A stretch of 13,318 nucleotides of DNA from CAYVZU01 sp964455935 (GCA_964455935.1 CAYVZU010000110.1:1-13318); one strand, 5' to 3'; counted from the stretch's first letter, positions 1-8,781 are shown. The notes: generated from the letters alone by a model not told the origin. Program-made: numbers and translations.

Positions 1-3000
1 CTTTAGAAGTATCCCTTTTCTCCACTCCCTTGTCAACGGCCTTAACAGATGATAGCTTTGATTTTTCCGAGCGCAACACCATCCTGCTTGGTTCGGCCAA
101 GACCAATGCCGCCGTTTTTCCAAGTGCCCCAATCTTCTCCGATTCGTCGAATTGTGCATAATCAATATCCTTGGGTTCGAAGACCATGCCTATCTGCAAG
201 CCGTGCAGCGGATCGCTGAACTTGCCGTTGTGAAGTTCAATCGCATCATAGAGCACTGGGTCAATTGAATAACCTCTCGCGCCATTGCGCACTTTCAGCG
301 TATCGAGCAATATGATTCCCTGGAACGGGTCGCCAACATTACCGGCATCGAAAAGACTCCGACTGCCGGAGGTGTCCACGACCAGCGTTGTGCTGTCGTT
401 CCAAAGGATTTTAAAAATCCTGCTCCGCGAATGATAAGCATCCGGATTGATTTCAACGCGCAGACCCACAAGGCCGGGAATGGTTCCATGGTATACAGGG
501 AAGTGACAGGTATCGCAAACAAGTGTATCAGTGGTCAAATACGTTATGACGCCCGTGCCAACATGGCCCAGCCATGTTGTACTATCGGGCGCGAATATGT
601 CAGCATTGTCAATCAATAATTTCCCATATCCATTCGACGCCAGGTAAACTGTCCCGGCGCTGTAGCCGGCAGCACTGGTTCGATTCCCAATATCAATGGG
701 CATATTCGGACAATATATTGCCACTCTTCCACCACCCGAACTCGATAGCCAGCCATCCGCAGCGATCACGCCACTGCCCAACAAATGGTTCGTGGTAATC
801 ACGATGCTGCCGCCCGCGCCCAATGCCCAGCCTGCTCCGCTGCCCTGTGCCGTAATTTTGCCATCATTTACGATTGTGTCGCAACGGAGCCGGATAACGC
901 CGCCTCCAGGTGCAGCCAGAAAATCACCTGGCCTGCCTGCGCCAGCACCCGGTAAAGCCGGAACCGCAAAATTGTCATACATAACTCCCTGACCGGTTCC
1001 CTTGCCCCCATGGCTTCCACCTCCAAAAAAGCGTGAGGAAGTGTCGCCGTTCACTGTGTACCCAGGCGGAAAGCCTTTACCTGCAACGTCTACCGACGCG
1101 CCGGAGTCGATCTGCAACCTACCGGCAATAAGCGACAGTGCCATCGGCATGTTGGCCGCGGATTGGTCGTGCGTTGCGATGCTTCCTTTTGCTAATGCCA
1201 GTTTTTCGACGAAGAGCGTATCATTAATTGTAATCGTCGAGGAATCCACACAAATATCGCGCGCGCTGGAAACGCATTTGAAAATCACTTCAGCCCCTTG
1301 TCGCACGCTAAGGACCGGGTCCATTATTGTTGCAGTATTGTTGAAAAGAAGTACCCCTCCGCTCTTTATAGAAAAATCCCCTCTGATCGTAATGCTGTCT
1401 TGAAATTCCACTTTGCCTTTATTTTGAACGACCACTTGGAGATCCGAATACTCACTGTTTAGAGGGGTTTTGCCGGTTGCAGTGCCCTTTCCGTCGAATA
1501 CGAGAAGGCCCTGACCATCCACGTCAGCCAAATAAATCGAACCGCAACTGTACCCTGATGCAGAGATATTCTCAAGAAAGGACCCCTGCTTCGTATTGCT
1601 ATGAATCGCAATGCGGCCGCCACCACCTTGCGTAAGGCCATGGGCTTGGATTAGACCATTACCATAGATGGCATCCGCGGTAAGCCAGATACTTCCTCCT
1701 GCGCCTTCAGTCCAACTGGGACCGCCATTTGCCATGATTGCGCCGTCCAAGTAAAGCGTGCCGCAAACGATTCGCACGACACCGCCTCCCGCACCTGCCA
1801 CTGAGGAACTTGGAATGCTGCTCCCGCTTCCGGGCAAACAAGGAGCGCTAAAATCATCATAGGTCTTGCAGGAGCGGCCAATTCCTATGCCACCATGACT
1901 TCCCCCAGCATACCAATCGTCTGTGGCAAGACCGGAAAATGTATAGCCAGGAGGAAACCCCTTGCCTGTAACATCGATCTTTCCACCTGCTTCGATAGTC
2001 AAAATATCGCTGATGATCGCAAGCCGTTTCACCTCATTGCCTGTACCAGGTTTTCGCGTAATTTGTCCACCTTCGGCAATTATAAGACTACTGGCCAATA
2101 CACTATCATTAGCCGTTACTATCGAATTTTCAATTTTAATGTAGCTCGCAAACAGATTTCCATCAAAGGTGAGACTGCTGTTCAGAACGATCAGCGTGTC
2201 GAAATAATGATTGCCTCCGAATTTCACCTGTGAATTGAGGAGTGTCACATCCAGGCTATCGAGTACTCGGTTGGAGTCCGCCATAAAAAGGTCGGGCGTC
2301 GTAATCTGCACTTTTCTCGTGTTGGTCCTGGACACGAGGATACTATCGGAGCTGCCGAGGCAAATAGTACCGCCGTCACCCGGCACACCTCCGAAACCGC
2401 CTTCAGCATTTAGTTTTGCAGCGCCAATCGTGCTAACCTTGGCGTAAATGGCTATTCGGCCGCCACCACCACCGCCTCCGTCCACCTGCAGATCACCGTT
2501 TCCGCCCATAGCTGTTACGGAACCGCCGCCGAGAAGAGAGTCGCAGCGAAGAAGCACGGACCCGCCGCTTCCACCACCAGCTCTGAATCCCGCAAGCCCG
2601 TCTGCTTTAACCCGGCCGTCCAGTCGAATCGTCCTCGCCGCGATTCTAATGCGGCCACCGCCATTGCCGCCAGTGCTGGATCCGGAAAAAGCGACGTGTC
2701 CGCCGCCGCTGCCCAAGTCCGTTGGGCTTGCGGTACTTCCATAGCAGAATCCGGCATTCCCGGCACTACTGCCTCCCAGCCCGCCATAGCTGCCGCCACT
2801 ATAACCCGTGGCGCCGCAGGCAAAATTGACGGTTGCCGCGCACCAGCTCTGTTTTCCACCGCGGTAGCCCAACCCGCTAGCATCTACGATGCTTGTACTG
2901 TCAACCACCAGCATATCCGCGATATCGAGCGAAAGACCGCAATTGGGGCTATTCTCTGAGCTATCATGCAACAATATCGAGCCCTGCTGAAGGATGATGC

Positions 3001-6000
3001 TCCTGAATCTGTGAATGCCATCTATAACCAGCCGGCCAGTCGTGGCGATAATGTCGATATCCTCCCAAAACTCCTGGTTGTTCCCAATTCGCAATTCTTG
3101 GCCCGGATTGACGATAAGCGGCGCCGCAACTGCACCGTTCGGCCCGCGCACGACAACCGTACCGATAAAGCCGCCTTCGTTGCCGCCGATCACCGAATAA
3201 ACAAAATTTCCCACGGTATCAGTTTCTATATAGATCCGACCACCACCACCACCCCGCGGCATACCGCCACCAATAATGCCATTTCCACCGGCAGCTATCA
3301 GTTTGCCACGTCCGAAGCACCTGGTCGTTTGTATAGCAATACTGCCGCCCGCCCCCGCGCCGCCGTTCTGGTTTATCGCGTTCTCACCGTTGGCGGTGAT
3401 GATACCGTCCAGGACAAGGACACGGGCGGAAAGTTGCACCCCCCCGCCGCCATTAAAGCCCGGCATCCCATTGCTGCCTCCACCACCGCCCGGCTGGGAT
3501 GGTAAAAGCCTATTGTCATACGGATCAGCTGCTTTTCCAATAGCGGTGGCTCCATAGCCAAAATCACCGCCTTTGCCGCCATGGCTTCCTCCGGATCCGG
3601 GACTGGAGCCCCCAACTGTAGTATTTCCATTTGTTCTTCCCAATGTGCCAACGTTATCCCCGCGGCCTCCACCCAAATACCCAAGCCCGGTTACGTCGAT
3701 TTTCGAAGTGGAATCAACAACAATCGAATCGCTTGCGAATATCGCAAGCCTGTGGACTGTTTGCGTATCTGTTGCAAGGTGCTTGACCACAGCGCCATTG
3801 CGAAGGACAAGACTTAAGAAATGATGCTCGCCATTGATGATAACGGTGTCGCCATCGACAACCAGATTTGTGTAGTCCTTGGAGAAGTCTTCGGCGGACA
3901 GTGTATCCCGGTTCGAAAGAGTGTTATTAATAGAAATCGCGCTTGCCTGTTCCCGAATCATACGGCCGGCTTGGTCGAACCAGCGACTGATGGAGTAGTC
4001 CGCATTGCCGGCGAATGTCATGTTTCCCATCTCATCAAAACCAAAACGGGATAGCACGGAATCGCCGGGACCGGTCTTTGAGACAAGCCTTTGAAGCGCA
4101 TTGTACTGGTATTGAAGGGTCTGGCTTCTTGCATTCGTGTAGCTTTTTAGTTTTCCGTGTTCATCATATTCGTAGTTCCGCGAGATTCCCAAATGGTTTG
4201 TCGACCTTATCCGCTTCCCGCCGGCATTGTATGCGAACGTTGTGTGGTGCCCCTTGGGGTCGATGAGGGAATCCAATCGCCCTGCAGAGTTGTAAATGTA
4301 TCGCGTGGTGTTTCCCGCCGGATCGGTTTCCGAGATGAGACGATTCATTATGTCATAAGAATAGCTCGTGACCCGGCCCATGGGGTCACGAATCGATTGG
4401 AGATTTCCGAATGAATCGTAAACATAATGGGTGGTATCACCTTTGGGACTTGTGCGCGCAACGACCTGCCCCAGCGAATCATATTGTGTGCGGACAATGC
4501 GGCCCAATGGGTCCTTTACCGCTGTTGGAAGGGCGGACGCGTTGTAGGTCACGGTCGTGGTTTCAGCGCCGGGGGCCACAAGCTGGATCATGTTTCCCAT
4601 GGAATCGTATTCGAATCTGGTGGTCCGGCCCAAGGCGTTTGTCATGGTTTCAACGAAAGCGGAACCGTTGATGTTTACGTAGGTATAGCTGGTCGTTGCA
4701 CCCGTCGCGGAATTTTTTGTTGACAGGAGATTTCCATTCGCGTCAAGCTCTTTGGTAATAACCAAACCGCTTGGATAGGTGATGCTCGTGGCCAGATTGC
4801 AGCCGCAGCTTGAAGGGTTGTAGCCGTATTTGGTAATGGCCCCTTTTGCGTCTCTTTGGCTTGCGATAAGGCCCCATGAGTTGAAAGTATAAGAGACTGA
4901 GTCACCCAGCGCATCGGCATATCCTTTTGCGATATCGCCAATAACCGGCAGGATATGAATTTTTTGATCCGTGTAATTGGGCAGGTCCGCCATGTTCGGC
5001 AGAAATGTTTCGATTGCTTCGGGGGCGACCGATTGGAGGTCGTTTACGATTCCCCGGTCCGTGGGCCGGCTGTATTCAACGGCCAAGCCGGACGGATTCA
5101 GCGTCCGCGCAACGCCGCCATGGCTATCGTATTCATAAGCGCTGAATGAGCCGTCCATATTGGTTTTGCGCGTCATGCGGTGATTTTCGTATTCGAATCG
5201 TTCTGCTGCGCGGCCGTCCGGCGTAGTGATGGAAACTAGATCGCCATTACCAGCGATCTCGAATTCCGTTCGTCGGCCGTATTGGTCGATAACGGCCGCA
5301 AGCCGGCCCGAGCTTGCGTATTCGAACCCCATGCTCCGGCCGGTCTTGACATCGCTTATTTTCAAGATCCTCTCGCCAAAGGTGTCAAAGATATATTCCA
5401 GGCCATTGCCGTTCTTGTCGATGCGTGTGGTAAGCAGTCCGTTCTGATTATATGTTTCGACCGTGCCGTCATTAAGTTTGCGGATCCATCCTAAGCCGGT
5501 ATTAATCAGGGTATCGTGCCTGCCGAATGGTGGCTTATAGACTTGCGTTCCTTCCTGTTGCCAATAGACATCCCCCTGACAGTCGCTGCCCATGACGCAA
5601 ACATGATTGCCGCCAATGCTTCCGAGCGTGCCGCCGATAGCCGTAGCCGTACCGAATTCGGATGTTGTGCTGTCGGCACCGGGTGCGGGCCTTCGTATGC
5701 TTCCATCCATGTCGCAGTACGTTTCCTTTGGCGGGAAGCCGGGCAAAGAACCTTTCCGAGTGTGGATCCGCGTCAGGCCGGAGATGCGCCAGCCGCTGCC
5801 GTATGGGCTGGGGCTGTTGACCACAGGCACGAACCCAAAGAAGAAATGGTTTATGCTCGTAGGTTGGGGATAATACACCTTAATGTTTTCGGGCTTGTCC
5901 ATGGCATAGCGGTATGCACCTGGCAGCATGATATCCTGTGTCCGAATGCCATAGGCATACAAGCCGTCGGTAACTGCGTTGCCTTCTGTGTCTTTGCCGT

Positions 6001-8401
6001 CCCAGAAGTAATTTACCGCTGTAGGCTGGTCCGTGCCATGGAAAAGCCAGTTCTTTCGGAGTCCGGGCAGAAAGATTGACCAAGATATGTAGGAGGGTTT
6101 GAAATCAAAGCCTTTGAAAGGGTAGGAAAAGATATATCGTGGATTCGCGGACGCGCTCCAATATTCGAGCTTAACGTCCAAATTCGCCAATGATTTGCCA
6201 CCCGAAATCGTGTATTCCTGCTGCAAGTCGCCGCCCTGCAGGGTAACCCCGGATGCTGACTTGCTTATGGGGCAACTGGGTGGCGGTGGTGGCGGTGGTG
6301 GAGGCGGCGGCGGCGGACCGCCAAAATGCGTGTTTCCGTGAAAGACGGAGAAGTGCGTTGTTGCAAACTCAATGAATCGACCGTCACCACTGACGATTCC
6401 GGTGCCGACGTCAAGCCATAAGCCGGTGGCCTCATCGAAGTAGGTAATCGGGACATCCGCGCCGGCGGTCAGTTGGTTGAGGTTGGGCACTTTTACCGTA
6501 ACCGGCGCGCTGAAAACCGTGTTGCTCGGACGCAAGTCTATACAAAAGAGAAAAACGTCCATACCTGGCTGGGCAACAGGCAATTGGCTAATGTGGTCAA
6601 AAACCGTAGCCGAAACCTTCACGGTATCGCTAACGGCCCCGGCGGGAATCGCCAATTGCACAGTAGAATCGTAGAGGAAAACATTGGAAGCAATATTGGG
6701 TGGAATAACCGCGGATTCCGTATCAAGGGGAAGCACTTGAACCGCGCCGATATCAAAATCAACTCCGCTGTCGGCACTGACAAATCGCAAGGCTTCGGTA
6801 TAGGCCGGGTGATCTATTTTCACCTTGAATTGCTGCCCGAATCCGCCGCTGGGCAATTCGAAATCTCCCATCGAATTCGTCAGCGCGCTGCTCCCGGTCT
6901 CGATGACGCGCGCCGTGGCCCCTACCACTGGCTGGCCGTTCTTTCCATTGAGCACCCGGCCACGGATTGTTACCTCGGTCTGTGGAGGCGCCGTATTGAC
7001 TTTGAATGCAAACCTCAGGGTATCATTTCGCTTTGCCGATTCCGCAAAAACCCAGAATGTATGATACCCGTCCGCCCTGGAAAGGGTCGCGTTGTATATA
7101 CCGCCGGTGAGGTGGAAAGCCGCACTGTGGTCGTATCCGTCGATATGGAACCGAATCGATCGAAGGGCGCCTGAAAGCAAACGGACGGAGAATGTCATCT
7201 GCTCTGTTGCGGAAATGAAGCCGTCCGCAGGCGAAACGATCTCGGCCAGCGGACCGGTCTTCTGTTCCAACAACACATGGATCGTATCCGCGCCAATGTT
7301 GCCAGCCTCGTCCCAGGCGCTGCGTATAATAGTGTTCCAGCCGTCTGTGAGTTTCTGGCTCGTTTGGGTCACCTGCGATAGGCCGTCAGCAGACCAGGCA
7401 ATCGCTATCGGGGTCTCGCTCGAGGTGAAGCTATCCGCAGGAGAGGTGATCTGGACTACCGGGGGCTGTGTGTCGAGCGTGATGCGAACAGTGTCGGCTC
7501 CGCGGTTGCCGGCCGGGTCCGTGCTGTCGATTACGACTACGTTGAGCCCTTCAGAGAGTGAAACCTGTTTCTGCAAGGGCGTGCCATCGACGGTGTAGCG
7601 GATCGTAACGGTTGCCACATTCAGAGTCGTATCCTGCGCCGGAGAGATTACGCTGACTGTGGGCGGGGTCACATCGATTTCAAACTGGACCGTATCGGAA
7701 GCCGTATTGCCGGCCCGGTCGGCAATTGAGGCGAGGACGCGGTTCTGCCCTTCTGGAAACAAATCGCTGTCGTCCGGTGTCCAGGTGGCCATTCCGGCGG
7801 TCTTGTAGAAAAGGCCGGTCAAATCATGGCCGTTTATGAGAATCTTGAGGCTGGAAAGCACGGTTCCCGATTCAACATCACCGTATTGGACCGTGACCGT
7901 TGGGCCTCGTGTATTGAGGAGAGCCCCATTCTGAGGTGATGTAAAATTCAGCGAGGGCGGCGTATTATCAATTCCATATACTGTGAGCCGCAAGGCCGAT
8001 CCTGGCTTGCTGGCCAAATTTATCTTGAGGACGTTGGTCTTCCTCAGAAAGGCGGGTTTCTCGATGATCTCGTGCTTATTATGGAAATCATTCTGACTGA
8101 ATAGAGCCGTGCCGTTCAATTCGATCCAGGCCGAACTGACGGCCTGATACCCGGCAGGCATGTTTTCCATTTTAAAGAAGTATTTAATAGATGGATTGAA
8201 AACGGTGAAGGAATAACTTTGCATAACGGGTACGCCCTGTCCGCGAATTATAACTGTATCAAATTCCGTGAGGGAAAGTGCTTTGGCATTAAAACTTGCG
8301 GACAGACAAAAGCAGAAACAGAGAAGCAATCCCTTGTATAGACGCAAGACCACTTCCTTGTTGGGCCACCCCATATGGAGGTCGGCCGATTCAGACTCCA
8401 T
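1..8401 (-). CDS. Giant secreted mosaic YD-repeat (RHS-like) / glycine-rich surface protein, 3' end outside window
   Basis: Read on the minus strand from the ATG at 8401, the frame has no stop for 2800 codons and runs off the left edge. An ATG at 8374 is an alternative start. Neither has a clear Shine-Dalgarno, but the shorter form gives the cleaner signal peptide (MGWPNK, then a hydrophobic KGLLLCFCFCLSASF core and an AKA cleavage site ending at residue 41 of the long form). Domains, numbered from 8401: Ig-like repeats starting near residues 146, 243, 310 and 380 (TPP-V-ITSPADS and DxAGN motifs); a carboxypeptidase-regulatory-like domain about 476-560 (IRGRVLNGKNGQPV); a ZU5-like segment about 584-690 (IPAGAV, ending THFSVF); 13 prolines at 696-708; a pre-RHS region 709-970; YD repeats 971-1485; glycine-rich modules 1566-2566; then a less repetitive part and a charged stretch at the window edge. 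It is probably exported and on the cell surface. Its function is unknown; adhesin, matrix protein or polymorphic-toxin relative are all possible. The architecture is read directly from my translation; domain names rest on motif recognition only. Confidence 0.9.
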   Translation of the reverse strand, partial: MESESADLHMGWPNKEVVLRLYKGLLLCFCFCLSASFNAKALSLTEFDTVIIRGQGVPVMQSYSFTVFNPSIKYFFKMENMPAGYQAVSSAWIELNGTALFSQNDFHNKHEIIEKPAFLRKTNVLKINLASKPGSALRLTVYGIDNTPPSLNFTSPQNGALLNTRGPTVTVQYGDVESGTVLSSLKILINGHDLTGLFYKTAGMATWTPDDSDLFPEGQNRVLASIADRAGNTASDTVQFEIDVTPPTVSVISPAQDTTLNVATVTIRYTVDGTPLQKQVSLSEGLNVVVIDSTDPAGNRGADTVRITLDTQPPVVQITSPADSFTSSETPIAIAWSADGLSQVTQTSQKLTDGWNTIIRSAWDEAGNIGADTIHVLLEQKTGPLAEIVSPADGFISATEQMTFSVRLLSGALRSIRFHIDGYDHSAAFHLTGGIYNATLSRADGYHTFWVFAESAKRNDTLRFAFKVNTAPPQTEVTIRGRVLNGKNGQPVVGATARVIETGSSALTNSMGDFELPSGGFGQQFKVKIDHPAYTEALRFVSADSGVDFDIGAVQVLPLDTESAVIPPNIASNVFLYDSTVQLAIPAGAVSDTVKVSATVFDHISQLPVAQPGMDVFLFCIDLRPSNTVFSAPVTVKVPNLNQLTAGADVPITYFDEATGLWLDVGTGIVSGDGRFIEFATTHFSVFHGNTHFGGPPPPPPPPPPPPPSCPISKSASGVTLQGGDLQQEYTISGGKSLANLDVKLEYWSASANPRYIFSYPFKGFDFKPSYISWSIFLPGLRKNWLFHGTDQPTAVNYFWDGKDTEGNAVTDGLYAYGIRTQDIMLPGAYRYAMDKPENIKVYYPQPTSINHFFFGFVPVVNSPSPYGSGWRISGLTRIHTRKGSLPGFPPKETYCDMDGSIRRPAPGADSTTSEFGTATAIGGTLGSIGGNHVCVMGSDCQGDVYWQQEGTQVYKPPFGRHDTLINTGLGWIRKLNDGTVETYNQNGLLTTRIDKNGNGLEYIFDTFGERILKISDVKTGRSMGFEYASSGRLAAVIDQYGRRTEFEIAGNGDLVSITTPDGRAAERFEYENHRMTRKTNMDGSFSAYEYDSHGGVARTLNPSGLAVEYSRPTDRGIVNDLQSVAPEAIETFLPNMADLPNYTDQKIHILPVIGDIAKGYADALGDSVSYTFNSWGLIASQRDAKGAITKYGYNPSSCGCNLATSITYPSGLVITKELDANGNLLSTKNSATGATTSYTYVNINGSAFVETMTNALGRTTRFEYDSMGNMIQLVAPGAETTTVTYNASALPTAVKDPLGRIVRTQYDSLGQVVARTSPKGDTTHYVYDSFGNLQSIRDPMGRVTSYSYDIMNRLISETDPAGNTTRYIYNSAGRLDSLIDPKGHHTTFAYNAGGKRIRSTNHLGISRNYEYDEHGKLKSYTNARSQTLQYQYNALQRLVSKTGPGDSVLSRFGFDEMGNMTFAGNADYSISRWFDQAGRMIREQASAISINNTLSNRDTLSAEDFSKDYTNLVVDGDTVIINGEHHFLSLVLRNGAVVKHLATDTQTVHRLAIFASDSIVVDSTSKIDVTGLGYLGGGRGDNVGTLGRTNGNTTVGGSSPGSGGSHGGKGGDFGYGATAIGKAADPYDNRLLPSQPGGGGGSNGMPGFNGGGGVQLSARVLVLDGIITANGENAINQNGGAGAGGSIAIQTTRCFGRGKLIAAGGNGIIGGGMPRGGGGGRIYIETDTVGNFVYSVIGGNEGGFIGTVVVRGPNGAVAAPLIVNPGQELRIGNNQEFWEDIDIIATTGRLVIDGIHRFRSIILQQGSILLHDSSENSPNCGLSLDIADMLVVDSTSIVDASGLGYRGGKQSWCAATVNFACGATGYSGGSYGGLGGSSAGNAGFCYGSTASPTDLGSGGGHVAFSGSSTGGNGGGRIRIAARTIRLDGRVKADGLAGFRAGGGSGGSVLLRCDSLLGGGSVTAMGGNGDLQVDGGGGGGGRIAIYAKVSTIGAAKLNAEGGFGGVPGDGGTICLGSSDSILVSRTNTRKVQITTPDLFMADSNRVLDSLDVTLLNSQVKFGGNHYFDTLIVLNSSLTFDGNLFASYIKIENSIVTANDSVLASSLIIAEGGQITRKPGTGNEVKRLAIISDILTIEAGGKIDVTGKGFPPGYTFSGLATDDWYAGGSHGGIGIGRSCKTYDDFSAPCLPGSGSSIPSSSVAGAGGGVVRIVCGTLYLDGAIMANGGPSWTEGAGGSIWLTADAIYGNGLIQAHGLTQGGGGRIAIHSNTKQGSFLENISASGYSCGSIYLADVDGQGLLVFDGKGTATGKTPLNSEYSDLQVVVQNKGKVEFQDSITIRGDFSIKSGGVLLFNNTATIMDPVLSVRQGAEVIFKCVSSARDICVDSSTITINDTLFVEKLALAKGSIATHDQSAANMPMALSLIAGRLQIDSGASVDVAGKGFPPGYTVNGDTSSRFFGGGSHGGKGTGQGVMYDNFAVPALPGAGAGRPGDFLAAPGGGVIRLRCDTIVNDGKITAQGSGAGWALGAGGSIVITTNHLLGSGVIAADGWLSSSGGGRVAIYCPNMPIDIGNRTSAAGYSAGTVYLASNGYGKLLIDNADIFAPDSTTWLGHVGTGVITYLTTDTLVCDTCHFPVYHGTIPGLVGLRVEINPDAYHSRSRIFKILWNDSTTLVVDTSGSRSLFDAGNVGDPFQGIILLDTLKVRNGARGYSIDPVLYDAIELHNGKFSDPLHGLQIGMVFEPKDIDYAQFDESEKIGALGKTAALVLAEPSRMVLRSEKSKLSSVKAVDKGVEKRDTSK
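704..3706 (-). repeat. Four glycine-rich modules of the giant protein
   Basis: Four related segments lie at 3218-3706 (residues 1566-1728), 2438-2893 (1837-1988), 1595-1987 (2139-2269) and 704-1105 (2433-2566). Each opens with an (I/V)DV(T/A)G(K/L)G line, passes through a SHGGKG-like glycine knot in three of the four copies (SYGGLGG in the second), a GGG(V/H) line, and a GGSI or GGSV line, and closes with GGGGRIAIY or a close variant. The spacers between modules carry short alternating hydrophobic strands such as LLIDN and SLTFDGN. This rhythm suggests a repetitive beta-solenoid or beta-roll fibre, but that is inference. The third and fourth copies share the residues KGFPPGYT with different synonymous codons, so the duplication is old or codon-diverged. 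Confidence 0.85.
3947..5491 (-). repeat. YD (RHS) repeat array inside the giant protein
   Basis: Residues 971-1485 of the giant protein contain about 20 degenerate repeats of roughly 20-22 residues. The pattern is GxL, then DPxG, then a tyrosine/aspartate pair, for example YDSLGQVVARTSPKGDTTHY and YDSFGNLQSIRDPMGR. In known RHS/Tc-toxin proteins such repeats form a beta-sheet cocoon. A segment without repeats (residues about 1111-1165) interrupts the array, and a CGC pair lies near residue 1196. The usual RHS-associated core that closes the cocoon (a PxGL-type motif with YY-ARYY) is not visible after the last repeat. The array is built at protein level; I saw no long exact DNA repeats. Confidence 0.9.
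6278..6316 (-). other. 13-proline hinge in the giant protein
   Basis: Thirteen consecutive proline codons (residues 696-708, mixed CCG/CCA/CCT/CCC) separate the N-terminal Ig/ZU5-like half from the RHS half. A run this long is expected to stall ribosomes unless EF-P is active (established for polyproline). It probably serves as a rigid extended linker. Codon use is mixed, so it is not a pure trinucleotide tract, and length changes would keep frame. Confidence 0.9.
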
Positions 8402-8452
8402 TTTTGGTGCTGGTCAGGAAACGGACAACAGAATAAAAAGGCACCTCAACCA

Positions 8453-8481
8453 AACCTATGAACTTCTGGCAGGTTTGTCAA
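8453..8481 (-). promoter_or_regulatory. Probable sigma-70-type promoter of the giant gene
   Basis: On the minus strand there is a perfect TTGACA (8481-8476), a 17-nt spacer and TAGGTT (8458-8453) as a weak -10. Transcription would start near 8446 and give a leader of about 45 nt to the ATG at 8401. The perfect -35 and ideal spacing support it. The -10 matches only three consensus positions, so an activator may be needed. Confidence 0.5.
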
Positions 8482-8489
8482 TAGGGTAA

Positions 8490-8509
8490 TTACGGGTGTG
8501 TTACGGGTG
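8490..8509. promoter_or_regulatory. Direct repeat TTACGGGTG x2, possible operator
   Basis: Two identical 9-mers, TTACGGGTG at 8490-8498 and 8501-8509, are 11 bp apart start to start, about one helical turn. They sit 9 bp upstream of the -35 of the giant gene's promoter, a classic place for an activator. No regulator is identified. The flanking 8510-8610 shows nothing else I can name. Confidence 0.4.
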
Positions 8510-8610
8510 AATGCAAAAACATCCGTTGCGGCCTATTCCCGGGCCGGGGAATTCCAATCAGAACTGGAAGGATAAACAATGTCGCGTGGAAAAAAGGTGA
8601 CTGCACAGGT

Positions 8611-8691
8611 CCCCCTCACCCTACCCTCTCCCTCGGAGGGGCGAGGGCTTTTTTCCTCTCCCTTCGAAGGGAGAGGACTAAGGTGAGGGTG
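8611..8691. repeat. REP/MITE-like palindromic intergenic repeat
   Basis: This imperfect inverted repeat has outer arms CCCTCACCCTA and TAAGGTGAGGG. Inside are a stem CCCTCG-N6-CGAGGG (8630-8647) and a perfect hairpin CCTCTCCCTT-CG-AAGGGAGAGG (about 8655-8676). It resembles the widespread CACCCTAACCCTCTCCC family of intergenic repeats seen in many bacterial genomes (from memory, not searched). Open frames across it translate to a proline/glutamate/glycine string often misannotated as a protein. No transposase is present in the window. Confidence 0.7.
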
Positions 8692-8721
8692 GCGGAAGTA
8701 TTGGGAAGTCATTGAGTAGCT

Positions 8722-8756
8722 AAAAAAAAGGCCCCGGAGCAACCCTCTCCGGAGCC
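8722..8756 (-). terminator. Rho-independent terminator of the SWIB gene
   Basis: On the minus strand, GGCTCCGGAG pairs with CTCCGGGGCC (10 bp with one G-U pair) across a 7-nt loop, followed directly by eight T residues. It lies about 25 nt past the SWIB stop codon and also separates that gene from the giant gene downstream. Confidence 0.93.
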
Positions 8757-8781
8757 TTCAGAAAAACTAATCAACGACCAA

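Noticed and set aside
6473..7174. Plus-strand open frame of 233 codons
   Set aside because: It is antisense to the well-supported Ig/carboxypeptidase-regulatory part of the giant gene, and the translation shows no family motif. Other plus-strand frames between 431 and 8489 fall for the same reason.
8326..8374. Lipoprotein signal at the N-terminus of the giant protein (cysteines in LLLCFCFC)
   Set aside because: The residues before the cysteines do not fit a lipobox, while an AKA site fits ordinary signal peptidase I.
8533..8742. Minus-strand frame of 69 codons across the palindromic repeat and terminator
   Set aside because: Its sequence is a translation of the intergenic repeat, a known source of false proteins, and it also crosses the SWIB terminator.
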